Shown: positions 40,642-50,178, numbered from the stretch's first letter. The stretch: DNA of 64,000 nt from Salana multivorans (GCF_003751805.1 NZ_RKHQ01000001.1:1426001-1490000), one strand, 5' to 3'. Translations and numbers: made by a program. The notes: a model not told the origin generated them from the sequence alone.

Positions 40642-42564
40642 ATGGACGTCGCCGCCTTCCTCGCCCGGCTCGATGCGATCCTCGGCGCTCAGGAGGGGCC
40701 GGAGCGCGCGGCGAGCTTCCTCGACGACGCGCTGGCGACCGCACGCGCCGAGTCGGACCGCGGGGGCGAGCTGACCGTCCTCAACGAGCTCCTGGGCTTC
40801 CTCCGGGTGACGGGCCGGCACGGCGAGACGGCCGGCGTCGCCGACCGCGCCCTCGAGCTGCTCGACGAGCTCGGCGCGGCGGGGTCCGAGGCGGGCGTGA
40901 CGACGCGGATCAACGCGGCGACGGCGCTGCGGGCGGCCGGTGACCCCGTGCGCGCGCGTGAGCTCTACGGCCTCGCGCTGGCCGACGCCGAGCGGACGCT
41001 GCCGCCGCTGGACCGCCGCCTGGCGGCGCTGCACAACAATCTCGCGCTGCTGTTCTCCGACCTCGGCGACCACGACCGCGCGCGCGAGGAGCTGACCGAG
41101 GCCCTCGCCATCCTGCGCGGCGGCTCGACCGACCGGGACCGGGACACCGAGATCGCCTCGACGCTCGTCAACCTCGCGCTGGCCCGGTTCGCCTCCGCGT
41201 CCGGCGAGGCGGGAGAGGACGCGCTCGCGCGGGCCGAGCTGGCCGAGGCGCTCGAGGTCTTCGACCGGGTCGGCGCCGTCGACCCGCACCTGGCGTCGGC
41301 GCTCGCCGCGCTCGGACAGGCCGAGGCGCGGGCCGGGCGGACGCGGGAGGCGGCGGCCGCGTACGCGCGCGCGCTCGCGATCGTCGAGGTCTGCTTCGGC
41401 CGGGACAGCGACGCCTACCGCGTGACGGCCCAGAACCTCGCCGCCGTCGGGGGCGACGCCGAGGCGCTGCCGTCGCCGGCTTCCACGCCGTCACCGGTGT
41501 CCACGCCGTCGCCGGTCTCCACACCGAGCGGTGCCCCGTCGTCGATGAGCGGGCTCGACCTCTCCCGCGCGTACTGGGAGGCCTACGGCCCCGACCTCCT
41601 CGCGCGCTTCCCTGACCAGGCGCCGCGGATCGCCGTCGGACTCGTCGGGCACGGGTCGGAGTGCTACGGCTTCGACGACGGGCTCTCCCGCGATCACGAC
41701 TTCGGCCCGGAGCTGTGCCTCTGGCTCACGGCCGAGGACCACGACGCGATCGGCGCCGACCTCCAGGCCGCCTACGACGCGCTGCCGCGGGAGTTCCTCG
41801 GCTTCACCCGGCCGAGCGACGACGAGCGCACCCCGCGGTCCCGCGGCGCGAACCGGCGTCGCGGTGTCTTCGAGATCGGCGCGTTCTTCGAGTCGATCAC
41901 GGGCTACCGCGAGGCGCCGCCGGCCGAGCGTCCGCACGAGTGGCTCATGCTGCCCGAGGCCACGCTCGCCGCCGCGACGAACGGCGCCGTCTTCCGCGAC
42001 CAGCTCGGCGTCCTCTCCGCGACGCGGCAGGGGTTCAAGCAGATGCCAGACGACGTCCGGCTCGCCCTCGTCTCCCGTCGTCTCGGGATGATCGCGCAGG
42101 CGGGTCAGTACAACGTCCCGCGGATGATCGAGCGCGGCGACGGCGGGGCCGCCTGGCTCGCGATCGCCGAGACGGCGAGCGCCGCCGCGTCGCTGGTGTT
42201 CCTCGTCAACCACCCGGCGCGGGTCGGGTACCTGCCGTACTACAAGTGGCAGATGGCCGCGCTGCGCCGGCTCTCGGGACGGCTGATCGCCCGGCTGCCC
42301 GGCGTCGTCGACACGCTCGAGGACATCCTGCGACTGGCGTCGGCCGCGTGCTTCCCGACCTCCTCGGCCTTCCCGACGCCGGGCGCGCTCGCCGAGCCCG
42401 CGGCGGCGGGGGAGCTGGTCGCCGGGCTGATCGAGGATCTCGCGGCTCAGGTCGTCGCAGACTTCCGCGCCCGACGCTGGACCACCTCCGACGAGACGTT
42501 CCTCGAGTGGCAGCGACCTCACGTCGAGGCGGCCATCACCACCGAGTGGCTGCGGAGCCTGTGA
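40642..42564 (+). CDS. TPR plus DUF4037 (nucleotidyltransferase-like) protein
   Basis: This 640-residue fusion begins with five or six TPR-like helix pairs (about residues 1-270; LHNNLALLFSDLGDHDRARE). A repeated STPSPV linker (about 278-295) leads to a DUF4037 domain. The DUF4037 part has a nucleotidyltransferase-like core, GLVGHGSECYGFDDGLSRDH followed by DFG, then a helical half with QAGQYNVPRMIERGD and YYKWQMAALRRLS. The biochemical role is not known to me. It overlaps the DUF4125 gene as TGATG, a fixed pairing that suggests one system. Confidence 0.85.
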   Translation: MDVAAFLARLDAILGAQEGPERAASFLDDALATARAESDRGGELTVLNELLGFLRVTGRHGETAGVADRALELLDELGAAGSEAGVTTRINAATALRAAGDPVRARELYGLALADAERTLPPLDRRLAALHNNLALLFSDLGDHDRAREELTEALAILRGGSTDRDRDTEIASTLVNLALARFASASGEAGEDALARAELAEALEVFDRVGAVDPHLASALAALGQAEARAGRTREAAAAYARALAIVEVCFGRDSDAYRVTAQNLAAVGGDAEALPSPASTPSPVSTPSPVSTPSGAPSSMSGLDLSRAYWEAYGPDLLARFPDQAPRIAVGLVGHGSECYGFDDGLSRDHDFGPELCLWLTAEDHDAIGADLQAAYDALPREFLGFTRPSDDERTPRSRGANRRRGVFEIGAFFESITGYREAPPAERPHEWLMLPEATLAAATNGAVFRDQLGVLSATRQGFKQMPDDVRLALVSRRLGMIAQAGQYNVPRMIERGDGGAAWLAIAETASAAASLVFLVNHPARVGYLPYYKWQMAALRRLSGRLIARLPGVVDTLEDILRLASAACFPTSSAFPTPGALAEPAAAGELVAGLIEDLAAQVVADFRARRWTTSDETFLEWQRPHVEAAITTEWLRSL

Positions 42565-43187
42565 TGGTCGGGCGGGAGACGGTCGACCTCGCCGAGCGGG
42601 TCGTCGCGCACGAGTTCGCGCAGTTCCAGCTGACGCGCAACGACGGCGGCCGGGCGGCGTGCCAGGACGACTGGCCGACCTTCCACCAGATGCGGCTGGC
42701 GCAGTTCCTCACCTGGACGCCCGGGATGCTGCGCTCGTACGAGGCGGACCTCGACCACGCGGACGCCGTCGGACGCAACCTCGTGACCGAGAAGTACGCC
42801 CGGATGATGGCCAGCACCGAGCCGGAGCGCTACCGCGTGGAGCTCGCCCCGCACCTGCCGGAGCTGGACCCCGGCCTGCTCCCGACCATCGAGTCGGTCG
42901 TCGCGCGCCAGGTGGCGTGGGCGCGGGAGTTCCGCGCGGCGTATCCCCGGCTGGGGCGCGCGATGCGCCTCCTGACGAGCTCGGAGGACCGGATCGACGA
43001 CACGTCGTTCGAGACCTACCTGCGCGGCGAGCTGCTCACGTACTCGCCGCGGACCCTCGCGCTGTACGCGGACCTCGTGGCCGACCTCGCCGCGCGCGGG
43101 GAGAACCTCACGACCCGGACGCTGCACTGGACCGTCCTGCTGAGCGGCTACGAGGACCTGGACGAGGCCGAGGCGGCCCAGGAGTAG
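42564..43187 (+). CDS. DUF4125-family protein
   Basis: A 207-residue protein matching DUF4125 by overall pattern: FQLTRNDGGRAACQDDWPTF near residue 20, then FLTWTPGMLRSYEADL and NLVTEKYARMMASTEPERY. No catalytic motif is apparent. Translationally coupled to the TPR-DUF4037 gene; joint function unknown. Confidence 0.85.
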   Translation: MVGRETVDLAERVVAHEFAQFQLTRNDGGRAACQDDWPTFHQMRLAQFLTWTPGMLRSYEADLDHADAVGRNLVTEKYARMMASTEPERYRVELAPHLPELDPGLLPTIESVVARQVAWAREFRAAYPRLGRAMRLLTSSEDRIDDTSFETYLRGELLTYSPRTLALYADLVADLAARGENLTTRTLHWTVLLSGYEDLDEAEAAQE

Positions 43188-43192
43188 GCGGC

Positions 43193-43708
43193 TCAGGCGT
43201 CGGTGCTGGCCGCGCCCGTCACCGGCGGCAGCGAGGACCACGGGAACATGATCCAGGCCTCCGTGTTCTTCCACGTGTAGTCGGGGACGACGATCGACGT
43301 CGGCTTCGTGTAGATCACCGCGCTGCGCACGTCGGCGCCCCGCTCGGCGATGAGCTGGAGGACGAGCAGGAGGGTGCGGCCGGAGTCCGCGACGTCGTCG
43401 ACGACGAGCACCCGCTTCCCGGCGAGCTCGTCGACGTCGAGGGCGGGCGCGAGGACCTGCGGCTCGTCCAGCGTCGCGCCGACACCCGTGTAGAACTCGA
43501 CGTTCATCGTCCCCATCGCCTTGGCGTCGAGGGCGTAGGCCAGCGCACCGGCGGGCACGAGACCGCCGCGCGCGATCGCGACGGTGATCTCCGGCTCCCA
43601 GTGGGAGGCGGCGACCATCCGCGCCAGGTCGCGCACCGCGTGGCCGAAACCGGCCCAGGTGAGGACCTCGCGGTCGGGGTAGTCCTCTGACGTGGGGAAT
43701 CGCTCCAT
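43193..43708 (-). CDS. Type I phosphoribosyltransferase
   Basis: A 171-residue purine-salvage-type phosphoribosyltransferase with the PRPP loop VLVVDDVADSGRTL and IARGGLVPAGALAYAL upstream. The length and WKNTEAWIMFPW tail fit a xanthine/guanine-type enzyme, but base specificity is not certain. TACCCT lies 6 nt before the ATG. It converges with the DUF4125 gene and is divergent from the esterase. Confidence 0.88.
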   Translation of the reverse strand: MERFPTSEDYPDREVLTWAGFGHAVRDLARMVAASHWEPEITVAIARGGLVPAGALAYALDAKAMGTMNVEFYTGVGATLDEPQVLAPALDVDELAGKRVLVVDDVADSGRTLLLVLQLIAERGADVRSAVIYTKPTSIVVPDYTWKNTEAWIMFPWSSLPPVTGAASTDA

Positions 43709-43726
43709 GCCGGGAGGGTATCGGGG

Positions 43727-45490
43727 ATGATGGCTCGCGTGAGGCTCATGAGACGGCGCGGTGCTCGGGCGGAGCAGCCGGACGACGCCGGACGGGCCGG
43801 GGCCGCCGACCCCGGACGCCACGACGCGCCGGGGCACCCGACCCCTCCAGAGGAGGACGCGGACCTGCTCGTCACGACGGAGTCGGGCGTCCTGCGCGGC
43901 GTCCGGCTCAGCCCGCCGGAGCGGGTGCCCGGCGGCGTCCTCGCCTGGCGCGGCATCCCGTACGCGGCCCCCGTCGAGGGCGCGCTCCGCTGGCTCGGTC
44001 CGCGGCCCCCGGTGCCGTGGGAGGGGGTGCGGGACGCGAGCCGGTTCGGCCCGGCCTGCGTCCAGCCGCCCGGGCGGGGGATCGCCGAGGAGGACCAGTC
44101 GTGGGACTGCCTCACGCTCAACGTCGCGCGGCGGGCCGAGACGGCGGAGGGGCTCAAGCCGGTCGTCGTCTTCCTCCACGGCGGGTCGAACTCGGGCGGC
44201 TCGGCGTCCTACCCGCTGTACGGCGGGATGCCGTTCCTCGCCTCGGACGACATCGTCTACGTGACCGGCAACTACCGGCTCGGCCCGTTCGGCTTCCTCG
44301 ACCTCACCGAGCTCTCGACGCCCGAGCGGCCGATCGAGCGCAACCTCGGGCTGCGTGACCAGCTCGCGATCCTGCGGTGGGTGCAGCGCAACATCGCGGC
44401 GTTCGGCGGGGACCCGTCGCGCGTGACGCTCGCCGGCCAGTCCGCCGGGGCGCTGGGCGTGGTGTCGCTGCTCGCGATGCCGGCGGCGGCCGGTCTGTTC
44501 CAGGCCGCGGTGGCGCAGTCGCCGCCGGCCGCGTGCGTGTCGTCGCCCGAGGCGGCGCGGCGCCGCGGACGGTGGGTGGTCGAGGCGCTGCTGGCCGGTG
44601 CGGGTGGGACCGACGACGGCGGCGACGATGCGGCGGACGGCGGCGAGCTGCCGGACGGGCCGGGCCCCCGGATCGTCGAGACGGTGGCGGCCGGCGATCC
44701 CGGCGACGACGCGATCGACGTCGTCGAGCTGCTCCTGACCATCCCGGCGCGCCGGCTGCTCGAGGTGGCGGACGCGGCGCTCGCGCGCGAGCAGGAGGAG
44801 TGGCCCGGCGTGCTCTCGTACTGCTCGGTGGTCGCGGACGGGCCGGGGGAGGTGCTGCCGGAGCGCCCGCTCGACGTGCTCGCGTCGGGGCGGGGGCACG
44901 CGGTACCGCTCCTCGTCGGGACCACCGACAACGAGGGGCTCGTCTTCACCAAGGTGGAGAAGCGGCCGCCGGAGGAGATGGTGGAGGCGCTCCTGCGGGC
45001 GACGGACAACGCGCCGGAGCCCCTGCTCGACGCCTACCCGGGGTTCCCGTCCCGCCGCGCGGCGGCGCAGGTGATCGGCGACTTCCTGTTCTGGGCGCCG
45101 ACGCTCGCGGTGGCCGAGGGACACGCGCGCATCGCGCCGACCTGGATGTACCGGTACGACTTCGCGACGCCGTTCATCTCGGCGATCGGGCTCGGTCCGA
45201 CGCACGGGACCGATCTCATGGCGACGTTCGGGCGACGCAACTCGACGCTCGGGCGCCGGGCGAACCTGCTCGGCGGTGGCCGGCGGCTGGACGTCGTCGG
45301 CGGGGCGATGCAGTCGACGTGGCTCGACCTGGCCGTGCGCGGGCGCGAGCGGTGGCCGCGGTTCGTCGTCGACGGCGGGGAGGGGGAGCCCGCCCGGGCG
45401 ACGCTGGTCCTCTCCGACCGCGCCCGGGTCGAGCTCGACCCGCACGCGTCCCGGCGCCGCGCCTGGCGGGGGTTCCGCTACTACGACTGA
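43727..45490 (+). CDS. Type B carboxylesterase
   Basis: A 587-residue alpha/beta-hydrolase of the carboxylesterase/cholinesterase family. The nucleophile is S239 in LAGQSAGALG, the oxyanion loop is HGGSNSGGS, and a His lies in GPTHGTDLM. The first 45 residues are poorly ordered and precede the conserved start (LLVTTESGVLRGV). ATGs at 43727 and 43730 are both possible. No signal peptide. Substrate unknown. Confidence 0.9.
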   Translation: MMARVRLMRRRGARAEQPDDAGRAGAADPGRHDAPGHPTPPEEDADLLVTTESGVLRGVRLSPPERVPGGVLAWRGIPYAAPVEGALRWLGPRPPVPWEGVRDASRFGPACVQPPGRGIAEEDQSWDCLTLNVARRAETAEGLKPVVVFLHGGSNSGGSASYPLYGGMPFLASDDIVYVTGNYRLGPFGFLDLTELSTPERPIERNLGLRDQLAILRWVQRNIAAFGGDPSRVTLAGQSAGALGVVSLLAMPAAAGLFQAAVAQSPPAACVSSPEAARRRGRWVVEALLAGAGGTDDGGDDAADGGELPDGPGPRIVETVAAGDPGDDAIDVVELLLTIPARRLLEVADAALAREQEEWPGVLSYCSVVADGPGEVLPERPLDVLASGRGHAVPLLVGTTDNEGLVFTKVEKRPPEEMVEALLRATDNAPEPLLDAYPGFPSRRAAAQVIGDFLFWAPTLAVAEGHARIAPTWMYRYDFATPFISAIGLGPTHGTDLMATFGRRNSTLGRRANLLGGGRRLDVVGGAMQSTWLDLAVRGRERWPRFVVDGGEGEPARATLVLSDRARVELDPHASRRRAWRGFRYYD

Positions 45491-45521
45491 GCCGCGGCCG
45501 AGCCGCGCCTAGGCTGTCGAC

Positions 45522-46421
45522 GTGCCGCCACCCGTCCAGTTCGCTCGACGCGTGGCGCTGCGGCACGGGGTGCGGGGCGCCCACGCGGAGGAGATCACCG
45601 GCCTGGGGTCGGAGAACCACGTCGTCGTCGTGGGGGAGGACGCCGAGCGCGTGGTCGTCCGGTTCGCGCGCGACCGCTCGAAGCCCGCGGTGTTCGCGTC
45701 CGAGGCCTGGTGCGCCCGCCGCTCGGCGACGGCCGGCGTGCCGACCGCCGAGATCCTCGCGACGGGCACGCTGGACGGCATCGACTACGGCGTGCAGGAG
45801 CTGGTCCCCGGGCGGCCGGCCGCCACCGGACCGGCTGCCTGGGAGACGCTCGGCGCGTACGCCGCCGCGATCCACCGGATCGTGCCGGACGGCGACGCGC
45901 CCGACGCGCTGTTCACCCGGTTCGGCCGGGACCCGGCGGCCGCGTGGCACTCCCACCTCGCCTACAACCTCGACCGCCTGACCGACGACGACGACGTGCT
46001 GCTGCGTCTGGGCGCCTACTCGGTGGCGGAGCGCGCCGAGATCCGCGACCGCGCGGCCGCCCTGCGGGACGTGCCGTTCTCGTTCGGGCTGAGTCACGGA
46101 GACCTGTCGGTGCGCAACCTTCTCGTGCGGACGGACGGTCCGCCGGTGCTTCTCGACTGGGGGTGCGCCAGCTTCGGGCCGGCGCTGTACCTGGACCTGC
46201 TGGCGCTCGAGCGCGAGCGGGACACCACCGGCCACCCGTCGGCAGAGGAGATGGACGCGTTCGTCGCCGGCGCCGAGGCCGATCGCTCGGTGATCGCGAC
46301 CGTGCTGCCGGCGTTCCGGCTCGTCCAGCGGCACGACCTGGTGCGCTGGGCGCTCGAGCGCCGTCCCGACCGGCTCGACGAGTCGGTGAGCGGCCTCCGT
46401 GCGGCGCTGGCGATGGAGTGA
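45522..46421 (+). CDS. Phosphotransferase (APH/choline-kinase fold)
   Basis: A 299-residue kinase-like protein. The catalytic loop is SHGDLSVRNLLV (HxDxxxxN) and the metal-binding aspartate lies in VLLDWG. Aminoglycoside phosphotransferase-family members also phosphorylate sugars, homoserine or choline; this one is not close enough to a resistance enzyme to call. GTG start with TAGGCT 6 nt upstream. Confidence 0.85.
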   Translation: MPPPVQFARRVALRHGVRGAHAEEITGLGSENHVVVVGEDAERVVVRFARDRSKPAVFASEAWCARRSATAGVPTAEILATGTLDGIDYGVQELVPGRPAATGPAAWETLGAYAAAIHRIVPDGDAPDALFTRFGRDPAAAWHSHLAYNLDRLTDDDDVLLRLGAYSVAERAEIRDRAAALRDVPFSFGLSHGDLSVRNLLVRTDGPPVLLDWGCASFGPALYLDLLALERERDTTGHPSAEEMDAFVAGAEADRSVIATVLPAFRLVQRHDLVRWALERRPDRLDESVSGLRAALAME

Positions 46422-46504
46422 GCGCTCGCGGGAGGATCGGCGGGCGCGGTGCCGGTCGATCCGCCCGCGAGCCGAGGGACGAGGAACGAGGACGGGAGCG
46501 ACGG

Positions 46505-47134
46505 ATGCAGCGCGAGATCGTCATGGTGCGGCACGGCGAGGCCTACAACACCGCGGAGCCCGACGGTCTGCGCGAGGTGCGGGACCACGCCAACCCACCG
46601 CTCACGCCGCTCGGCGAGGCGCAGGCCGCGGCGGCGGCGCGGCCGGTCGCGGAGCTGGCGCCCGACGCCGTCGTCGTCAGCCCGTTCCTGCGCGCGGCGC
46701 AGACCGCGTTCGCCCACCTGGGTCCGAGCGGGAGCGTCGGCACCGTCGACGTGCGGATGTCGGAGCACTTCGTCTTCCGACCGCTGGCCGACTTCGCCGG
46801 GCTCGACCTCGAGGACTACCGCGCCCGGTTCGGCGACCGGCTGCTGGTCGGGTCGGACCTCGCCACCGCCGCGCGGTTCCCCCGGTTCCCGGAGGACGAG
46901 GCCTCCCTCGCGGCGCGAGCGACGTCGCTGGTGACGGAGTGGCTCGCGCGGGACGACTGGCGCCGGCTCGCGCTGTACGGCCACTGGGCGACGGTCGTCG
47001 CCACCGCGCGCGTGCTCGATCCCGGCCTCGACTTCGAGCCGGGCCACTGCTCGATCACGCGCGTCGTCGAGGATGCGCCGGGCAGGTGGCGGGTCGTCCA
47101 GCTCGCCGGCCGGGAGCACCTGGCCGGGCTCTAG
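46505..47134 (+). CDS. Histidine phosphatase (phosphoglycerate-mutase family)
   Basis: A 209-residue phosphatase with VMVRHGEAYNT at the start, VVSPFLRAAQTA, and ALYGHWATV replacing the usual GH(G/W) block. A GGGAG ribosome site precedes the ATG. It lies 83 bp after the phosphotransferase gene in the same direction. Substrate unknown. Confidence 0.88.
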   Translation: MQREIVMVRHGEAYNTAEPDGLREVRDHANPPLTPLGEAQAAAAARPVAELAPDAVVVSPFLRAAQTAFAHLGPSGSVGTVDVRMSEHFVFRPLADFAGLDLEDYRARFGDRLLVGSDLATAARFPRFPEDEASLAARATSLVTEWLARDDWRRLALYGHWATVVATARVLDPGLDFEPGHCSITRVVEDAPGRWRVVQLAGREHLAGL

Positions 47135-47157
47135 CCACCCGCGCACGACGAGCGGGC

Positions 47158-47568
47158 TCAGGCCGCCCGGGTGTAGGAGGAGCGCTCGACGTGGGCGCCC
47201 TCGTCGACGTGCGCGTCGGCCGGGACGACGACGCCGGGCTCGATCACCGCGCCGGCGCCGATCTTGACGCGCGAGCCGATCCGCGCGCCGTCGCCGACGC
47301 GGACGCCGGGGCCGACGTGCACCGACCCGTTGACGACGACGCCGCGCTCGAGCACCGAGCCGGCCTCGAGCCACGACCCGCGGCCGAGCCGCGATCCGGG
47401 CGCCATGACGGCTCCGGCCTCGACGAAGGCACCCGTGAGCACGACGGCGTCCTCGGGGACGGTCGCCTTGGGCGAGACGAACCCGCCACCGTTGAGGTGC
47501 TCGACGTAACGCAGGGTCTCGCCGTTGTCGTTCTCGAACTCGAGCCGGGAGCGGCGCTTCTGGGGCAT
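47158..47568 (-). CDS. Small hexapeptide-repeat (left-handed beta-helix) protein
   Basis: A 136-residue protein. After a basic start (MPQKRRSRLEFENDNGETLR) it shows imperfect [VIA]-x-x-G/D-x-x turns: PKATVPEDAVVLTGAFVEAG, then VMAPGSRLGRGSWLEAGSVL and VGDGARIGSRVKIGAGAVI. These fold as a left-handed beta-helix in acyltransferases and gamma carbonic anhydrases. No catalytic His set is evident and the N-terminal sugar-binding part is lacking, so it may be structural. A GAAAGG ribosome site precedes the ATG. Confidence 0.78.
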   Translation of the reverse strand: MPQKRRSRLEFENDNGETLRYVEHLNGGGFVSPKATVPEDAVVLTGAFVEAGAVMAPGSRLGRGSWLEAGSVLERGVVVNGSVHVGPGVRVGDGARIGSRVKIGAGAVIEPGVVVPADAHVDEGAHVERSSYTRAA

Positions 47569-47739
47569 GGCGTCACCTTTCTCCGCGCATGGCTGCGCCC
47601 ACGGGTGGGCGTCGTTGGGGATCCAACCGGTACAACGCGCGAGGCCCTCGTCGTGTTCCCTCGCCCCGCCTCACCCCTCCCGACGCCACCCGCGGCCACC
47701 CGCGCGGCCCCCTGCGACCGCCCGGCGACCCCCGGCGGC

Positions 47740-50079
47740 TCAGCCCAGCGACACCTCCGCGCACCCGCCGGCCGCGTCGACCGCCCGCCCGTCCCCGCCC
47801 GGCAGCGCGAGCCGCCACGCGACGTCGTCCGGCCCCGTCGCGACCAGCCGGGAGCCCTCGCGGCGCACCGTGAAGTCACGTCCGTCGCCGAGCGCCCCGC
47901 CGAGCCTCGGCACGTGGACGTCGACGGACTGCCCGTCGGCGAGCTCGTAGGCGGTGAGCGTCACCCCGTCGACCCACTCGTAGTCGGGTCGGTCGGCCCG
48001 CGCGCCGAGCGGCAGCACCGTGCCGGGGCGCACGTACACCGGCAGCGTCCCGACGTCGTGCCGCTCGCGTCGCCAGCGCCCGCCGTCGGCCACCTCGCCC
48101 GTGAGCAGCGACGTCCAGCGTCCCTCGGGCAGGTAGACGTCGACGGACCCGTCGGGGTCGAACACGGGCGCCACCAGCACGGACGGCCCCAGGAGGAACT
48201 GCAGCTCCGCGGTGTAGCAGGACCGGTCGTCCGGGAACTCCAGCAGCGTGTGGCGCAGCACGGGAACCCCGGCCGCGTGGGCCTCGTCGCCGGCCAGCGC
48301 GAGGTAGGGCATGAGCCGGTGCTTGAGGTGGGTGTAGCGGCGGGTCAGCTCGACGGCCTCCTCGTCGAACGCCCACGGCACGCGGACCGAGTCCGACCCG
48401 TGCAGCCGCGAGTGCGACGACAGCAGCCCGAACGGCAGCCACCGCTTGAAGACCAGCGGGTCCGGCGTGCCCTCGAACCCGCCGATGTCGTGGCTCCAGA
48501 ACCCGAACCCCGACAGCCCGAGCGACAGCCCGCCGCGCAGCGTCTCGGCCATCGACGCGAGTGAGGAGTCGTTGTCGCCGCCCCAGTGCACCGGGAACTG
48601 CTGCCCGCCGGCCGTCGCCGAGCGCGCGAACAGCACCGCCTCGCCCTCGCCCCGCGCCTCGACGAGGGCGTCCCACACCGTCCGGTTGTACAGGTGCGTG
48701 TAGTAGTTGTGCATCCGCTCGGGGTCGCCGCCGTCGTGGTAGACGACGCCCTCGCTGGGGATCCGCTCGCCGAAGTCCGTCTTGAAGCAGTCGACGCCCT
48801 GGTCCAGCAGCTCGCGCAGGTACCCGGCGTACCAGGCCCCGGCCTCCGGGTTCGTGAAGTCGACCAGCGCCATCCCGGCCTGCCACAGGTCCGTCTGCCA
48901 GATCGACCCGTCGGCGTTGCGGACGAGGTACCCGCGCTCCCTGCCCTCGGCGAACAGGCGGGAGCGCTGCGCGATGTAGGGGTTGATCCACACGCAGATG
49001 CGCAGCCCCTTCGCCTTCATCCGGCGCAGCATCCCGGCCGGGTCGGGGAAGGTCGCCGGATCCCAGACGAAGTCCGTCCAGTGAAACTCCCGCATCCAGA
49101 AGCAGTCGAAGTGGAAGACGGACAGCGGGATCTCGCGCTCGGCCATGCCGTCGACGAAGGACGTCACCGTCTCCTCGTCGTAGGACGTGGTGAACGACGT
49201 CGTCAGCCACAGCCCGTAGGACCACGCCGGCACCCGAGCCGGTCGCCCCGACAGCGCGGTGTACCGGGCGAGCACGTCCTTCGGCGTCGGGCCGTCGATC
49301 ACGAGGTACTCGAGCACCTGGCCCGGGACGGAGAACTGCGTGCGCTCGACGGCCTCCGACCCGATCTCGTACGAGACCTTCCCCGGGTGGTCGACCAGCA
49401 CGCCGTAGCCGCGGCTGGACAGGAGGAACGGCACGTTCTTGTAGGCCTGCTCGGACATCGTGCCGCCGTCGAGGTTCCAGATGTCGACGCTCTGGCCGTT
49501 CTTCACGACGGGCCCGAACCGCTCGCCGAGGCCGTAGATCAGCTCACCCGGCGCCAGCGTGAGCTGCTCGTGCATGTAGTGCGCGCCGTCGTCGCGCGCG
49601 ATCGCGGCAGCCGACCGCGTCGTCGACGACGTGAGCAGCCGGTCGACGGAGCCGTCGCCTGCGCCGGTCCCCCCGACACCGGCGTCCTCCGCGCCGGCCC
49701 GCGAGCGGTACTCGACGTGCCAGCCCGGCCCGCGCCGGACGACGACGCGCAGCTCGCCCGTCGTGAGCTCGCCCCCCGCCTCGTCCGCCCGGACGGTCGG
49801 CGCGAACCCCGGCTCGCCGGCGAGCTCGAACCGCGGGAGCTGCTCCGGCCCCCCGTCGAAGTGCACGATCCGCGTCCGCACCACCCCCGGCGCCGGCGAG
49901 GAGAACGTCACGGTGAGCAGCGGGCGGTTGAGGGTGTCGCGACGGGCCCGGATGACCTGGGTGCTCGCGTAGACGGTGAGGGTACCGGCGTCGGGGTCGG
50001 CGACGACGTCGCGGACCTCGGCCGCGCGCAGGATCGTCATGCCCTCGGGCGTGAGCCAGTAGCCGTCGGAGAACTTCAT
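47740..50079 (-). CDS. yicI: GH31 alpha-xylosidase (YicI-like)
   Basis: This 779-residue enzyme equals YicI in length. The catalytic nucleophile is about D435 in CFKTDFGERIP, and the acid/base about D502 in HWGGDNDSS. FHFDCFWMREFHWTDFVWD, a substrate-pocket block typical of alpha-xylosidases rather than alpha-glucosidases, is present. It releases xylose from isoprimeverose and xyloglucan oligosaccharides in the cytoplasm. AAGGA precedes the ATG. A 14-bp-stem hairpin separates it from the permease gene. Confidence 0.93.
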   Translation of the reverse strand: MKFSDGYWLTPEGMTILRAAEVRDVVADPDAGTLTVYASTQVIRARRDTLNRPLLTVTFSSPAPGVVRTRIVHFDGGPEQLPRFELAGEPGFAPTVRADEAGGELTTGELRVVVRRGPGWHVEYRSRAGAEDAGVGGTGAGDGSVDRLLTSSTTRSAAAIARDDGAHYMHEQLTLAPGELIYGLGERFGPVVKNGQSVDIWNLDGGTMSEQAYKNVPFLLSSRGYGVLVDHPGKVSYEIGSEAVERTQFSVPGQVLEYLVIDGPTPKDVLARYTALSGRPARVPAWSYGLWLTTSFTTSYDEETVTSFVDGMAEREIPLSVFHFDCFWMREFHWTDFVWDPATFPDPAGMLRRMKAKGLRICVWINPYIAQRSRLFAEGRERGYLVRNADGSIWQTDLWQAGMALVDFTNPEAGAWYAGYLRELLDQGVDCFKTDFGERIPSEGVVYHDGGDPERMHNYYTHLYNRTVWDALVEARGEGEAVLFARSATAGGQQFPVHWGGDNDSSLASMAETLRGGLSLGLSGFGFWSHDIGGFEGTPDPLVFKRWLPFGLLSSHSRLHGSDSVRVPWAFDEEAVELTRRYTHLKHRLMPYLALAGDEAHAAGVPVLRHTLLEFPDDRSCYTAELQFLLGPSVLVAPVFDPDGSVDVYLPEGRWTSLLTGEVADGGRWRRERHDVGTLPVYVRPGTVLPLGARADRPDYEWVDGVTLTAYELADGQSVDVHVPRLGGALGDGRDFTVRREGSRLVATGPDDVAWRLALPGGDGRAVDAAGGCAEVSLG

Positions 50080-50135
50080 GGGGTGCGTCCTTGATCTCGG
50101 GGGTGGCGATCGGGGGGTGGTCGATCGTGGGGGTG

Positions 50136-50171
50136 CCGGGGCCCCGCCCGGTCAGCTGGGCGGGGCCCCGG
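50136..50171 (-). terminator. Strong hairpin between permease and GH31 genes
   Basis: Arms ccggggccccgccc (50136-50149) and gggcggggccccgg (50158-50171) pair perfectly around an 8-nt loop, starting 7 nt after the permease stop. It may terminate part of the transporter transcripts ahead of GH31. Confidence 0.75.
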
Positions 50172-50178
50172 ACGACTG

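Noticed and set aside
43190-43726. Long minus-strand frame (750 residues) ending in the phosphoribosyltransferase
   Set aside because: Only the last 171 residues are protein-like; the rest is antisense to the esterase. The ATG at 43708 with TACCCT upstream is the natural start.
45522-46421. Aminoglycoside-resistance kinase
   Set aside because: Only the general kinase loop is shared; no resistance-enzyme-specific features or mobile context are visible, so a generic phosphotransferase is the safe call.
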